Shown: positions 29,410-39,641, numbered from the stretch's first letter. The stretch is DNA of 64,000 nucleotides from Hormiphora californensis (GCA_020137815.1 CM035354.1:967386-1031385), one strand, 5' to 3'. The notes: generated from the sequence alone by a model not told the origin. Made by a program: numbers and translations.

Positions 29410-30088
29410 TGTAAGCGTGGGGCTACTTTCCCACGCTTGCAGCATTTCTGACTTATCCAGACCTCGAACCCCTGTCGGGGATGCTGTGGTTGTTCGTGAC
29501 TTTCATGTTCCTATGGGCCTGTGTTCTATACTCTCTGTCTGTGTGGCCGGAAATGATGACATGTAGTGTGTGTGTGTGCTCTGTCGACCGAAAGAGAGAG
29601 ATAGATCAGAGAGGTTGGTTGCGCAACCATGTGAAGGTGGTTGTGCAACCACAGTGGATGGTTGCGCAACCCTATTGAGATGGTTGCGCAACCCCAGCGG
29701 TTGGTTGCGCAACCAGAGAGTATATAAGGAGAGGAGGTTTGGAGAGTCAGGGTCTTCGGTGTTTACCTTTGCCTCCAGTCTAGCCCAGTCAGCTTTCACT
29801 CGAGTGAGCTAGCGAGAGTGTGTTATAGTGTGATAGATGAATGCTTTGTCATTGTGATATTAGTATTATTATTTAGTTCTCCCACCCGCAAATTGTTTGT
29901 CTCATTGAACCCGATATGCGTACAGTCGAACCCCGAGATATCTAGTGAAACATCATGAGACATGAGCGGTGAGATTGGTGATGGTCATAGAGCGAGTACT
30001 TGAGAGGGAGAGTGAGTTCTGGCCTTACAATGCATGTACCGTCATCAGGTATCCTAAATGCAGGATACAGTGTCCCATTATGTTTACA
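29410..30088 (+). mobile_element. Solo LTR (679 bp) inside the satellite, 4-bp target duplication
   Basis: The insert starts TGTAAGCGTGG and ends GTTTACA (TG...CA with 5-bp inverted ends). It is flanked by ATGA on both sides (29406-29409 and 30089-30092); removing it restores the satellite unit GTTACCATGACAACAC exactly. These are the hallmarks of an LTR left after recombination between two LTRs. No gag or pol lies beside it. It contains a promoter-like region (see 29617-29729). The family cannot be named from the LTR alone; a 4-bp duplication would suit Gypsy- or BEL-type elements. Confidence 0.75.
29617..29729 (+). promoter_or_regulatory. Five phased GGTTGCGCAACC palindromes before a TATA box
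   Basis: Perfect 12-bp palindromes GGTTGCGCAACC start at 29617, 29660, 29682 and 29703, with one variant GGTTGTGCAACC at 29639. Spacings are 22, 21, 22 and 21 bp, close to two helical turns, so all sites would face the same side of the DNA. TATATAAGG follows at 29721-29729. The layout is that of an enhancer or operator array upstream of a core promoter within the LTR. The binding factor is unknown. Confidence 0.7.
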
Positions 30089-31043
30089 ATGACAACACGG
30101 AGTCACAATGTGATATCACTGATAGGCAAGGGAGAGGTAACATGAGGGGAGGTAACCGGTGTTACCATGACAACACGGAGTCACTATGTAATATCACTGG
30201 TAGGCAAGGGAGAGGTAACAAGAGGGGAGGTAACCGGTGTTACCATGACAACACGGAGTCACTATGTAATATCACTGGTAGGCAAGGGAGAGGTAACAGG
30301 AGGGGAGGTAACCGGTGTTACCATGACAACACGGAGTCACTATGTAATATCACTGGTAAGCAAGGGAGAGGTAACAGGAGGGGAGGTAACCGGTGTTACC
30401 ATGGCAACACGGAGTCACTATGTGATATCACTGGTAGGCAAGGGAGAGGTAACAGGAGGGGAGGTAACCGGTGTTACCATGACAACAAGGAGTCACTATG
30501 TAATATATCACTGGTAGGCAAGGGAGAGGTAACATGAGGGGAGGTAACCGGTGTTACCATGACAACACGGAGTCACTATGTAATATCACTGGTAGGCAAG
30601 GGAGAGGTAACATGAGGGGAGGTAACCGGTGTTACCATGGCAACACGGAGTCACTATGTAATATCACTGGTAGGCAAGGGAGAGGTAACAGGAGGGGAGG
30701 TAACCGGTGTTACCATGGCAACACGGAGTCACTATGTAATATCACTGGTAAGCAAGGGAGAGGTAACAGGAGGGGAGGTAACCGGTGTTACCATGACAAC
30801 AAGGAGTCACTATGTAATATATCACTGGTAGGCAAGGGAGAGGTAACAGGAGGGGAGGTAACCGGTGTTACCATGGCAACACGGAGTCACTATGTGATAT
30901 CACTGGTAGGCAAGGGAGAGGTAACAGGAGGGGAGGTAACCAGTGTTACCATGACAACACGGAGTCACTATGTGATATCACTGGTAGGCAAGGGAGAGGT
31001 AACAGGAGGGGAGGTAACCGGTGTTACCATGACAACACGGAGT
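30089..31043 (-). repeat. 78-bp satellite, block 2 (about 12 copies)
   Basis: Continuation of the satellite after the solo LTR. Two units have a 2-bp expansion (TAATATATCAC), which shifts the open frame. Shared variants between blocks (ACATGAGGGG, ACAAGAGGGG) indicate block duplication as well as unit-by-unit spread. Confidence 0.9.
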
Positions 31044-31490
31044 CACTTGTTACAAAATATACACTGTTCCAATGACCATCATTTTCCTGTCTGGCGCCGC
31101 CGACCCGATCTGAGCGCACTGTCTGGGGTATGGGCGCCGCCATACAGTCATTTTCACTGTAAAATACACTCGAAATTAATAAAAAAAATATCGTTGAAAA
31201 AAGATGATAGAAGCTTCTATAATAGATCTAGAAGAAAGTCAACAACACACATCCCCTCTACGATTCAAAAGGGTCCATTTCCACTTCCTCGATCCTCATT
31301 CCTCATACTATGTTAGTTACCATGGCAACACGGAGTCACTATGTAATATATCACTGGTAGGCAAGTGAGAGGTAACAGGAGGGGAGGTAACCGGTGTTAC
31401 CATGACAACACGGAGTCACTATGTAATATCACTGGTAGGCAAGGGAGAGGTAACAAGAGGGGAGGTAACCGGTGTTACCATGACAACACG
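31044..31490. repeat. Flanking segment copy 2 plus satellite block 3
   Basis: 31044-31312 is the second copy of the satellite-flanking segment and 31313-31490 holds a little over two 78-bp units. This copy is uninterrupted around CGAAATTAATAAAAAAAATA (about 31170) and so shows the empty-site sequence for the LINE at 31628-35056. Confidence 0.85.
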
Positions 31491-31627
31491 GAGTCACTTG
31501 TTACAAAATATACACTGTTCCAATGACCATCATTTTCCTGTCTGGCGCCGCCGACCCGATCTGAGCGCACTGTCTGGGGTATGGGCGCCGCCATACAGTC
31601 ATTTTCACTGTAAAATACACTCGAAAT

Positions 31628-34600
31628 ACTTACTTACTTACTTGATACTTGGTACGGTCTCCTCAATCATTCGAGTGGCCGGCTCCAAGTATCCTCGCTC
31701 GTAATGACGTGAGCTGTCTCCACTCATTTCTGTTTTCTGCAGTGTTAGTAACTGCACGGAGAGACTGGGATTGACCCGTAGCGTCTCGATAATCATTCAG
31801 CACACAGGAGGACCAGGTTTTACGCGGTCTTCCTCTGGAACGTCTCCCATGACTAGGCACCCAGTGGTAGAGTTTGTTGGGCACCCTACCCTCAGGCATT
31901 CTAATCAGGTGTCCAAACCATCGGAGTCTCCCATTGCCAATGAACTTCGAGATTGGTTCTATCCCCGCCCTCTCCAGTACCTCCCTGTTAGATACTCTCC
32001 TAAACCACTGTATTCTCAGAATTCTACGCAGGCACCGTTGGTGGAACGCCTCCACCCGGCGATCTTGGACCTGAGTAGTTGTCCAGGCCTCACAACCATA
32101 GAGAAGAACTGTCAGAACAGCAGCTCTGTATATCCTGATCTTGGTACAGGTCCTGATGTTACGGTTGTACCAGATCCTACAAAGCATACTGAATGCACTG
32201 TAAGCCTTCCCTATCCTGATACCAAGCTCCTTGTCGATGGTACCGTCAGAGGACAACGCCGATCCGAGATAGGTAAAACTGGAAACCTGCTCAACCGGAT
32301 TACCCTCCACAGAGATGCTGACCGTATCCGCCTCTGAAAATGGGCGCTGGCTAAGACCCTTTGAAAAAGCCACAACTTTGGTCTTCTTCGCATTAATCTT
32401 CAGACCAGCGTACCCTGCGTATTTTACCAGCAAATCTGTTGACTCCTGGAGCCCTTCCTCAGTATCATCCATTACAGCCATGTCATCAGCATAGTCGAGA
32501 TCCATGATCCATTCCCCACCCTCATCACTCTCAGCGCCGTGAAGAGTGAGACCCCTGGAGACAGTCTTGTTGGACTCAGCAAGCTGAGCCGCCCAGTTAA
32601 TCACGATGTTGAAGACTGGTGGACCCTGAATGTCGCCCTGACCGGTACCGCTGAGGACACTGAACCAGCTGGAGAGCTCCCCGTCATGTTTCACTGCACT
32701 CACAGTACCGTCAAAGAATGCTCGAATTATCCGGACATACTTCTCTGGAAGACCATAATGGCGAAATGCGGCCCAGATAAAATCCCTGTTAATACAATCG
32801 AATGCTGATTTGAAGTCAATAAAGTTTATATACAATGGTAAATTATATTCTATACACTGATGGATGATGGTACGGAGGGAATAAATCTGATCCACACAAG
32901 ACCGGTTACGTCTGAATCCACACTGATTCTCTCGAAGTGCCAATTCAAGACCAGAAGACAACCTGTTCAGCATAATTATCTGGAACAGCTTGGAAGTGGT
33001 AGATCGCAGAGTGATGCCCCTATTATTTGAGCACACACTGGCGTCACCCTTCTTGGGAATCACCGAGATGACACCCTTTAACCACTCCTCCGGGACCTTC
33101 TCCTCCCTCCAGACTCCACCAAACAGATCCACAAGGGGGCCAACAAGACCGGACGAGCCATACCGTAGTTGTTCGTTCGAGATCCCATCAACGCCAGGAC
33201 TCTTATGGTTTTTGAGCCTGTTCAGTGCCACTAAAACTTCTCCACGAGAAGGCGGAGGATCATCCTCACCAAGATCCTCAAAGCACGGGTCCACCTCCAG
33301 ACCATCCAGATCCGAGAGCTGTGATGTAGTTACAGGGGGGTTTAGCAGCTCAGAGAAGTGCTCCGCCCAGCGCTCCCGCTGTTGAACAGGATCAGCGATG
33401 AGTTCACCGTTCCTATCACGAACAGCAGTACCGCCGCGTTTCCTCACACCTGACAGATCTTTCATATGCTGCCAAAGTTCCCTCTGCCGCCCGTGCACCG
33501 CAGCATCCTCCAGATCAGACGCCAAACTATCCGCCCACCTTTCATCGTCCACCCGTGCTGCTTTCTTGACCAGCTTATTAAGCCTAGAGTACTCAGATCC
33601 ACCCTCGGGATCATTCTTCTTCAGCTCAGCACGTTGGGCGATGAGGTCTCGAGTCTCCAGAGACAAGTGCTGCTGACGAATCCGTTTCGGCCGCGCTCCC
33701 AGGACCTCCAGTGACACCTCACCGATTACCTCCTTAAGTTGCCCCCACTGACCCTCCAGACTTTCCTCAGGCTCCAGAGATTCAAACCTGTTCCGGAGAG
33801 AGACATTGTATTCCGTGCGTGTCTCATCACACCCCTTCCTGAGATTCTCTATAGCTGGAACCTCCCTGACCGGTTTCCTACAGTTCTTAGCTGCACTCAG
33901 CCGGATCCTAACCTTACCCCGAACCAGGTAGTGATCAGACCCGATGTCTGCACTCCTTAGGACCCTAACATCCAACAGAGAACTTCGCCACTTGTTGCCG
34001 ACACACAGATGGTCTATCTGCGTCACAGTGGTACCGTCAGGAGATCTCCAGGTTCCCTTGTGGTGATCCCTATGAGGGAACATCTTCCCACCAATAGACA
34101 ACTGATGAATCCCACACAAATCCTCCAACCGCTCACCGTTGTCATTAGAAACTTGGTGGAGAGAGTGCCCGCCACCAACCCTCGCGTTGAAATCCCCGCC
34201 CAAGAAGACCACGTCCTGCCGAGGAAGCCTATCCAAAACCGATGATAACTGGTTGTAGAACTCCTCCTTGACCGCGTCATCCTTATCATTGGTTGGAGCA
34301 TATGCAATAACAAGGGAGATATTAACATGTTTGGTGTGCAGTCGGGCTGCCATGATGCGCTCAGAGAAGGGACTGTAGGAAATTAAGGACTTCTTGACAG
34401 ATTTTGATAACACCAACCCAACACCTTGCCGCCTCAAACCATCTGCCCTGCCAGAGTTAATAAAAAGATGCCCGTTATCCAGGGTCATAACCTCCGTACC
34501 AGGCCAGTGCGTTTCTGTGAGAAGCAAAACGTCAAGTTGGAAAGATGAAACTGCGTTTGATAATTCGTACAACTTAGAGGATGATGACTGTAGAGATAAA

Positions 34601-35056
34601 ACATTCCAAGTTGCCAGATGAAAATGATTACGGACTGCATTAATCGGCTTAAAAGAACTAAAGGAACTAAAAGAACCCGGAGCGGCCACACCAGGGATGT
34701 GTTGGCCAGAAATAACTCTGCGATTGAATGACACCAGATCCGAGACTCCCATCAGGTCGGAGGGCCCCGAATCACCTGACCCAGCTTTACCCTCCTCCCG
34801 TCCTCTGGTCACCCTAACCTCGCTGTCCGGAATAAGGTGCTTGCCAGCTTTCACCAACGCCAAATTTGAGGAGGACACCGAGAGATTCGTAGCAAGATTT
34901 TAAAGCGTGACGAGTTGCTAGCACGACACACCGCATTGCCCCTCAGTCTCTTAGCATGACCCAGGATGGACCACGGGGAGGTGGACTGATCGGACTTGTC
35001 ATGTGAGCGGTGGACGTTGGCATCAACGACACACATCACACAACCATTCCCATCCC
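31628..35056 (-). mobile_element. RTE-like non-LTR retrotransposon, apparently full length
   Basis: The element splits the third copy of the satellite-flanking segment; comparison with the intact copy at about 31170 fixes its limits, with AAAT at both edges (31624-31627 and 35057-35060) as likely target duplication. The 3' end, on the minus strand, is a short tail of repeated AAGT, typical of RTE-type elements, only about 36 bp past the stop codon. About 300 bp of leader precedes the first in-frame ATG. The intact frame and precise boundaries suggest a young insertion. Confidence 0.85.
31663..34752 (-). CDS. LINE endonuclease-reverse transcriptase, about 1029 aa
   Basis: The frame is open without any break from before the first ATG (at 34752, reading MGVSDLVSF) to TGA at 31663; codons upstream back to about 34900 are open but lack an ATG, so the true start is uncertain. 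The N-terminal third is an apurinic-type endonuclease: ATWNVLSL, LLLTETHW, GGDFNARVG and GSDHYLV. The centre is a reverse transcriptase: VISVIPKKGD, NRGITL, ENQCGFRRNRSCVDQIYSLR, FIDFKSAFDCINR, GTGQGDIQGPP and the catalytic DYADDMAV. The C-terminal part includes the LYGCEAW and RRWFGH-like (RLRWFGHLIRM) motifs common in RTE elements. The protein nicks target DNA and copies its own RNA into it in the nucleus. It is probably still coding-competent. Confidence 0.9.
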   Translation of the reverse strand: MGVSDLVSFNRRVISGQHIPGVAAPGSFSSFSSFKPINAVRNHFHLATWNVLSLQSSSSKLYELSNAVSSFQLDVLLLTETHWPGTEVMTLDNGHLFINSGRADGLRRQGVGLVLSKSVKKSLISYSPFSERIMAARLHTKHVNISLVIAYAPTNDKDDAVKEEFYNQLSSVLDRLPRQDVVFLGGDFNARVGGGHSLHQVSNDNGERLEDLCGIHQLSIGGKMFPHRDHHKGTWRSPDGTTVTQIDHLCVGNKWRSSLLDVRVLRSADIGSDHYLVRGKVRIRLSAAKNCRKPVREVPAIENLRKGCDETRTEYNVSLRNRFESLEPEESLEGQWGQLKEVIGEVSLEVLGARPKRIRQQHLSLETRDLIAQRAELKKNDPEGGSEYSRLNKLVKKAARVDDERWADSLASDLEDAAVHGRQRELWQHMKDLSGVRKRGGTAVRDRNGELIADPVQQRERWAEHFSELLNPPVTTSQLSDLDGLEVDPCFEDLGEDDPPPSRGEVLVALNRLKNHKSPGVDGISNEQLRYGSSGLVGPLVDLFGGVWREEKVPEEWLKGVISVIPKKGDASVCSNNRGITLRSTTSKLFQIIMLNRLSSGLELALRENQCGFRRNRSCVDQIYSLRTIIHQCIEYNLPLYINFIDFKSAFDCINRDFIWAAFRHYGLPEKYVRIIRAFFDGTVSAVKHDGELSSWFSVLSGTGQGDIQGPPVFNIVINWAAQLAESNKTVSRGLTLHGAESDEGGEWIMDLDYADDMAVMDDTEEGLQESTDLLVKYAGYAGLKINAKKTKVVAFSKGLSQRPFSEADTVSISVEGNPVEQVSSFTYLGSALSSDGTIDKELGIRIGKAYSAFSMLCRIWYNRNIRTCTKIRIYRAAVLTVLLYGCEAWTTTQVQDRRVEAFHQRCLRRILRIQWFRRVSNREVLERAGIEPISKFIGNGRLRWFGHLIRMPEGRVPNKLYHWVPSHGRRSRGRPRKTWSSCVLNDYRDATGQSQSLRAVTNTAENRNEWRQLTSLRARILGAGHSND

Positions 35057-35363
35057 AAATTAATAAAAAAAATATCGTTGAAAAAAGATGATAGAAGCTT
35101 CTATAATAGATCTAGAAGAAAGTCAACAACACACATCCCCTCTACGATTCAAAAGGGTCCATTTCCACTTCCTCGATCCTCATTCCTCATACTATGTTAG
35201 TTACCATGGCAACACGGAGTCACTATGTAATATATCACTGGTAGGCAAGTGAGAGGTAACAGGAGGGGAGGTAACCGGTGTTACCATGACAACACGGAGT
35301 CACTATGTGATATCACTGGTAGGCAAGGGAGAGGTAACAGGAGGGGAGGTAACCGGTGTTACC
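35057..35363. repeat. Flanking segment (rest of copy 3) and satellite block 4
   Basis: 35057-35200 completes the split flanking segment; 35201-35363 holds two 78-bp units. The last unit runs directly into the SH3 exon of the adaptor gene: the minus-strand reading frame of the exon continues through the satellite to a stop at 35313-35315. Confidence 0.85.
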
Positions 35364-38300
35364 CAGGCAATCCATCATCAACCACCAGTCAGTGTTAACA
35401 CGCTCCATCAGGTGAACCAACTGTCCTCGGTATAGGCTCAATAGGTCCTGGACAGGGATGATAAGGGGGTCAGTAGGTCCTAGATAGGGATGATAAGGGG
35501 GTCAGTAGGTCCTGGACAGGGATGATAAGGGGGTCAGTAGGTCCTAGGATAAGAGGGTCATCAGAAATGTATGCGAAGGGGTAGATACTAGATACAAAGC
35601 CTGCAATGGTTGTTTGTGTGTATGTGTGTCTGTATTATTTAAGTATTGGTACTCACATGTCCCTTGAAGGTAAGGTCGGGGGTGTCATGGTAAGAGAGAT
35701 TAAAGGGCCATTCCAGCTGGTAGACGTGTGAGAATTCGAATTCTCCCCAACACTCAGGAGGTTCCTCCGTATCATAAGTGGGCTGTTCCCAGTGGCAGGA
35801 AGATGATTGGTGCATCAGTATTCAAATTTAGCAACCTTAAAGTGCATCTTTCAGTTGTGGCCGAAGGCCACAATTTTGCAACCCAACGCGACGGCTCACG
35901 GCAGTGGGTCTGTGGGTCATTTTGGGGTATTTTTATTTCAGATATAGTCTTAAACAGTCATAAACGTGGTCTATGAACCATATTTAGCCTGTAGGAAACC
36001 TAAAATTTAAAGAAAAACTCGATTTGAAAAAAAGATGCACTGATGCACTTAGATACGCCAAAATACTATGACCAAATTTGGCAAGTTTGGGGTATTTTTA
36101 TTTCAGATATAGTCTTAAACAGTCATAAACGTGGTCTATGAACCATATTTAGCCTGTAGGAAACCTAAAATTTAAAGAAAAACTCGATTTGAAAAAAAGA
36201 TGCACTGATGCACTTAGATACGCCAAAATACTCGAGTATTTTGCCGTATCTAAATGTACGGTGCATCTTTTTGACAAAACACAAACTTAAAACGATTTTG
36301 ACAAAAAAGCTACCACTAGACATGCCCCTGGACTATTTTTAGAGCTTCTGCTGATATTTTCTAAAAATTTTGGTTGATCAAGTGCAACCTCGATGTGCAT
36401 CATGATGCATCATTTCTTTCTTTCTTCATCACAAGTGCATCAGTATAAAATACTCAAATACTCATCTTTCTGCCACTGGGGGGCTGTTCACCATCCAGCT
36501 CATCTATATCCGGATCATTAATGTCTGAAACTGCGTTGTCAATGAGGATAGTGAGTTTTGTTAAACAGATATAATAGCGTATTTAAACATTGATAAATGC
36601 TGCCAGAGCATTGACTTGACCCTATTCTCAGCGCGAGAACTGTGGTCAGAGCATTGGCCTGACAGGTTTTACTTCGTACCGGTTTGACTGATTTCCGGCT
36701 CATCAGGGGGTGGTGGGGGTGGTAGGGGTGGCATGAATCTTGCCTGTAGGGAGGGAGGCTTCTCTGGTCGAGTTGGAATTGAAGGTGTCCCTGATCTCAC
36801 GGAGCTGACACTCGCAGTTAAACTCCTGGAAATATTTGTGATTTGGTTACGAAGCTGACATAAAGTTGGCTTGAAGGGGGAGCGGGGGGGGGGGGCATCT
36901 GAAGGTGAAATTGAAATAACCACCTATTAAGGTTACGTTATGTTTCAACTTCAAGGGGTTATGTCATTCATAGATAAAGCATACGAGCGCTCGTTTTCGC
37001 AGGCTAGTTTAACATGTCAAGTATGTCTTCTCTCTCTCCTTCTTCTCAAACTCTACCTCTCTCTCTCTCTCTACCTCGTGTCTGAGTGGGTAGATGGTTG
37101 AGGGTCCCTGCCAAGAGCATCGCAATCCTCGTATAACAGGAAGTCCTCCTCCTGGATCTGGTCCGCTGCCAGGTTGGCATCAGTGCTGCTCATCAACCGG
37201 GACCCATACCAGGAGGTACCCTCACTACCACTCACAAACCGGAGCTGAACCTGTAATAAGGAACAGGGGTGAACTAGGTGTGAAGTGGGGGTGTGAAGAA
37301 GGGGTGTAAAGTGGTGTGAAGAAGCCGGGACCCGTACCAGGAGGTACCCTCACTCCCACTCACAAACCGGAGCTGAACCTGCAGGAGGAACAGGTAGTGT
37401 GAACTGGGGGTGAAGTGGTGGTGTGAAGTGGTGTGAAGAAGCCGGGACCCATACCAGGAGGTACCCTCACTCCCACTCACAAACCGGAGCTGAACCTGCA
37501 GGAGGAACAGGTGTGTGAACTGGGGGTGTGAAGTAATGGAATAGGACAGCTGACTGCTGAATCATTACGTTTAATTAAAATGAAAAGTACTTACATCTTG
37601 ATAGCTCATATACTGTGTTTTGCGCGCCCCGCCCTCTTTACAAATGTAAATGGAGGGTTAGAACATAACAACTTACGTCTGGATGTCCTTAATTAAGTGT
37701 GAACTGGGGGTGTGAAGAAGGGGTAAAGTGGGGGTGAAGAAGGGGTGTGAAGAAGGGGTGAAGTAGTGGAATACCACGGTGACAGCTGCTGACTGCTGAA
37801 TCATTACGTTTAAAATGAAAATTACTTACATCTTGATAGCTATACTGTGTTTTGCGCGCCCTGCCCTCTTTACAAATGTAAATGGAGGGTTAGAACTTAA
37901 CAACTTACGTCTGGATAGTTCATGTTCTTAATTAAGTGTGAAGTGGGGGTGTGAAGAAGGGGTAAAGTGGGGGTGAAGAAGGGGTGTGAAGAAGGGGTGA
38001 AGTAGTGGAATACCACGGTGACAGCTGACTGCTGCTGAACCATCACTTACGTCTGGATAGTTCATGTCCTTGATTAAGTAAATTGATTTCTTCTTGTCCT
38101 CACTATCCTCGGATACGGTAGAGCTACTGCCAAGTAATATTTGCGCTTTAAGCTGCTTTTTCTTCCCTGAAAACGGTTTCGTAACAATTCCAAAAGCTGG
38201 GCAAATAATGAGGTACCTATGTCATAAATAATATTGTATTTGTTTGCATAGCCACTAGCTAGACCCCGATTCAGACCCGATCCGAACTTGCACGCCACGC

Positions 38301-39437
38301 ACAGGGGATAGCGTGACATGCCCAAGATCCGGACAGACAAACTTCACCCTGATATAATACAGGGGCATTACCATTTCCCCCAACAACCCGGTAAATAGAG
38401 GTCCATGTTTTCCTTTCACCACTAACCTGGAAAGAAGCATAATTTCACTCCGGTGCAACTCATATAGAATTTGATCCATTTGGTTCCGTTTTTAGGTAAT
38501 CCTCTAACTTCTACATTACCTAAAAAAAGTGATATGCTTCCAACCAATCGTGACAGCTACCACAGAGAATAGAGATTCTTTACGCAGTTTTGAGCTGTCA
38601 GGCCAATGCTCTGTCAGGTTTTAAGGGGAATGCTAAATTCCCCTTAAAACCAGGGCCCAGGGGGGACAGAAATATCAAAACAAAATCGAAGAAAAGGAAA
38701 TACCTGACCACCAAACATCTTCTAAATCTGCTGGACATATCGCCGGGAGAATGGCACTTCCTGATCGTGAGTCAGTGGGCCCAACTGGACTTGTCGGGGC
38801 CTGATCCACAGGGGGAGCGGGCTTCTTATCTGCAAGTACATAACCACAGTGATTCTAGTTGTGACCCAGGCTAGTTATACAAGATGCCAAATTGTTTCTC
38901 AGTCTCTAATCCCTCTATTATAGCTCCCCTCTCTCCCAGTGGTGCTCCGTCAGATTCGTCGAGTGGCCTGACACTGTGTCCGTGCTCCGCAAGTATGAAC
39001 AATTCAACATACGTATATGTTGAATATATTCGCCGCCAACATAAAGCGTCGCCAAAAGCCTTGTCCACAACATCCAATACGCACTCCGCTAAAATTTGAC
39101 GCTTTTTTGCACATCCTGGACGTCGTGGACAATCCTTTGGGCGGCGCTGTGCCGGCGGCCAATATGTGACGGAGCACCACAGTCTCTCTCTCTCCCTAAA
39201 CAAGATCTGTCAAATAAGTTACCCCCCTGTCACTGAGCATTGCTCTGACAGTTTACCCCTCAACTTACACTCTTCAAGAAGCTTCGTAATTCTTTGACTT
39301 AAGTCGTCTGGTAGCTTCTTAAGTATCTTCTTATCTTCAGAGATCTCGCCAAGCAGAGTGTAGACATCTGAGACAGCAATCAACGATGAAAGGTTGAATA
39401 TAATATAAGGTGTGGGTTAATCTCTCTCTCCCTCTCT

Positions 39438-39498
<61 letters not shown>

Positions 39499-39641
39499 TC
39501 TCTCTCCTTCTCTCTCTCTCTCTCCTTCTCTCTCTCTCTCTCTCTCTCCCTCTTAACTCTGATGTCTCAAACACCCCCGTGAGACTCCAAATGCTTACTG
39601 TTATAAAACTCCTCAAGCTCAATGGTTGAAAGATGCGACAT
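35313..39641 (-). CDS. PH and SH3 adaptor, SKAP-like layout, 9 exons, disrupted by a MITE
   Basis: Exons, minus strand: 39641-39599, 39367-39269, 38829-38704, 38519-38427, 38166-38051, 37250-37075, 36825-36680, 36524-35657 (containing a 693-bp transposon and its 8-bp duplication) and 35447-35313. Without the insert they give 366 codons, all phases consistent. Order: helical N-terminus (MSHLSTIELEEFYN...), Pro-rich linker, a PH-like domain from about residue 88 (GNVEVRG, KWIKFYMSC, LRFVSGSEGTSWYGSRLM), a polyproline stretch, an acidic linker, then a C-terminal SH3 domain (DLLSLYRGQLVHLMER, DWWLMM, GYLPSCYL). Length and order resemble SKAP signalling adaptors (about 359 residues), but sequence similarity is too weak to assert orthology. 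As it stands, reading through the insert adds 8 residues after codon 281 and stops, losing the SH3. Confidence 0.65.
35448..35570 (+). repeat. Short tandem repeat in the last intron of the adaptor gene
   Basis: Three to four copies of a 32-33 bp unit containing GGGATGATAAGGGGGTCAGTA and AGGTCCT. The first unit includes the acceptor of the SH3 exon (minus strand CATCCCTGTCCAG then GACC), so this is again a repeat that begins at a splice site. Confidence 0.7.
35788..36480. mobile_element. hAT-type MITE inside a coding exon
   Basis: Ends CCCAGTGGCAGRAAGATGA and the inverse are flanked by an exact 8-bp duplication GGGCTGTT (35780-35787 and 36481-36488). An 8-bp duplication with CAGTGGC-type ends is characteristic of hAT elements. 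Within it a stretch of about 145 bp (TTTGGGGTATTTTTATTTCA to GATACGCCAAAATACT) occurs twice in tandem (about 35931-36075 and 36076-36232). No transposase is encoded. It lies in the middle of exon 8 of the adaptor gene. Confidence 0.9.
37320..37515 (-). repeat. Two partial copies of adaptor exon 6 with acceptors
   Basis: The first 55-60 bp of exon 6 (minus strand CAG then GTTCAGCTCCGGTTTGTGAG) with its acceptor is repeated at about 37326-37382 and 37442-37503. Each copy is followed by GTGTGAAG-rich spacer. The transcript therefore meets three acceptors in a row, of which only the last (37250) opens a full exon. Confidence 0.8.
37540..38050 (-). repeat. Duplicated exon 5 donor region in intron 5 of the adaptor gene
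   Basis: The 3' end of exon 5 and its donor (minus strand ATGAACTATCCAGAC then GTAAGT) recurs twice downstream, at about 37907-37936 and, more degraded, 37669-37696. Repeats of GTGAAGAAGGGGTG and a roughly 240-bp duplicated block fill the space (about 37545-37720 against 37785-37960). Confidence 0.7.
38939..39180. mobile_element. MITE in intron 2 of the adaptor gene
   Basis: Inverted ends GTGGTGCTCCGTCA and TGACGGAGCACCAC enclose about 240 bp with a secondary hairpin around AACATACGTATATGTT and a second inverted pair (GCGTCGCC / GGCGGCGC). Its inner piece GGCCTGACACTGTGTCCGTG is related to sequence near 40159 and 41920, suggesting a wider family. Confidence 0.75.
39421..39553 (+). repeat. 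(CT)n microsatellite in intron 1 of the adaptor gene
   Basis: About 130 bp of CT with CCTT and CCCT interruptions between exon 1 (39599) and exon 2 (39367). Confidence 0.85.

Noticed and set aside
28595-31316. Repeat protein frames of 26-residue units, up to 323 codons
   Set aside because: The 78-bp satellite period is a multiple of three and stop-free in more than one frame; frames break at 80-bp variant units, and the unit derives from the antisense of an SH3 exon end.
32539-34903. Several plus-strand frames of 60 to 190 codons
   Set aside because: Antisense shadows of the RTE-type LINE frame.
38590-38874. Plus-strand frame of 94 codons with a lysine-rich, protein-like segment
   Set aside because: It is the shadow of adaptor exon 3 on the minus strand, whose splice sites and phases fit the neighbouring exons.
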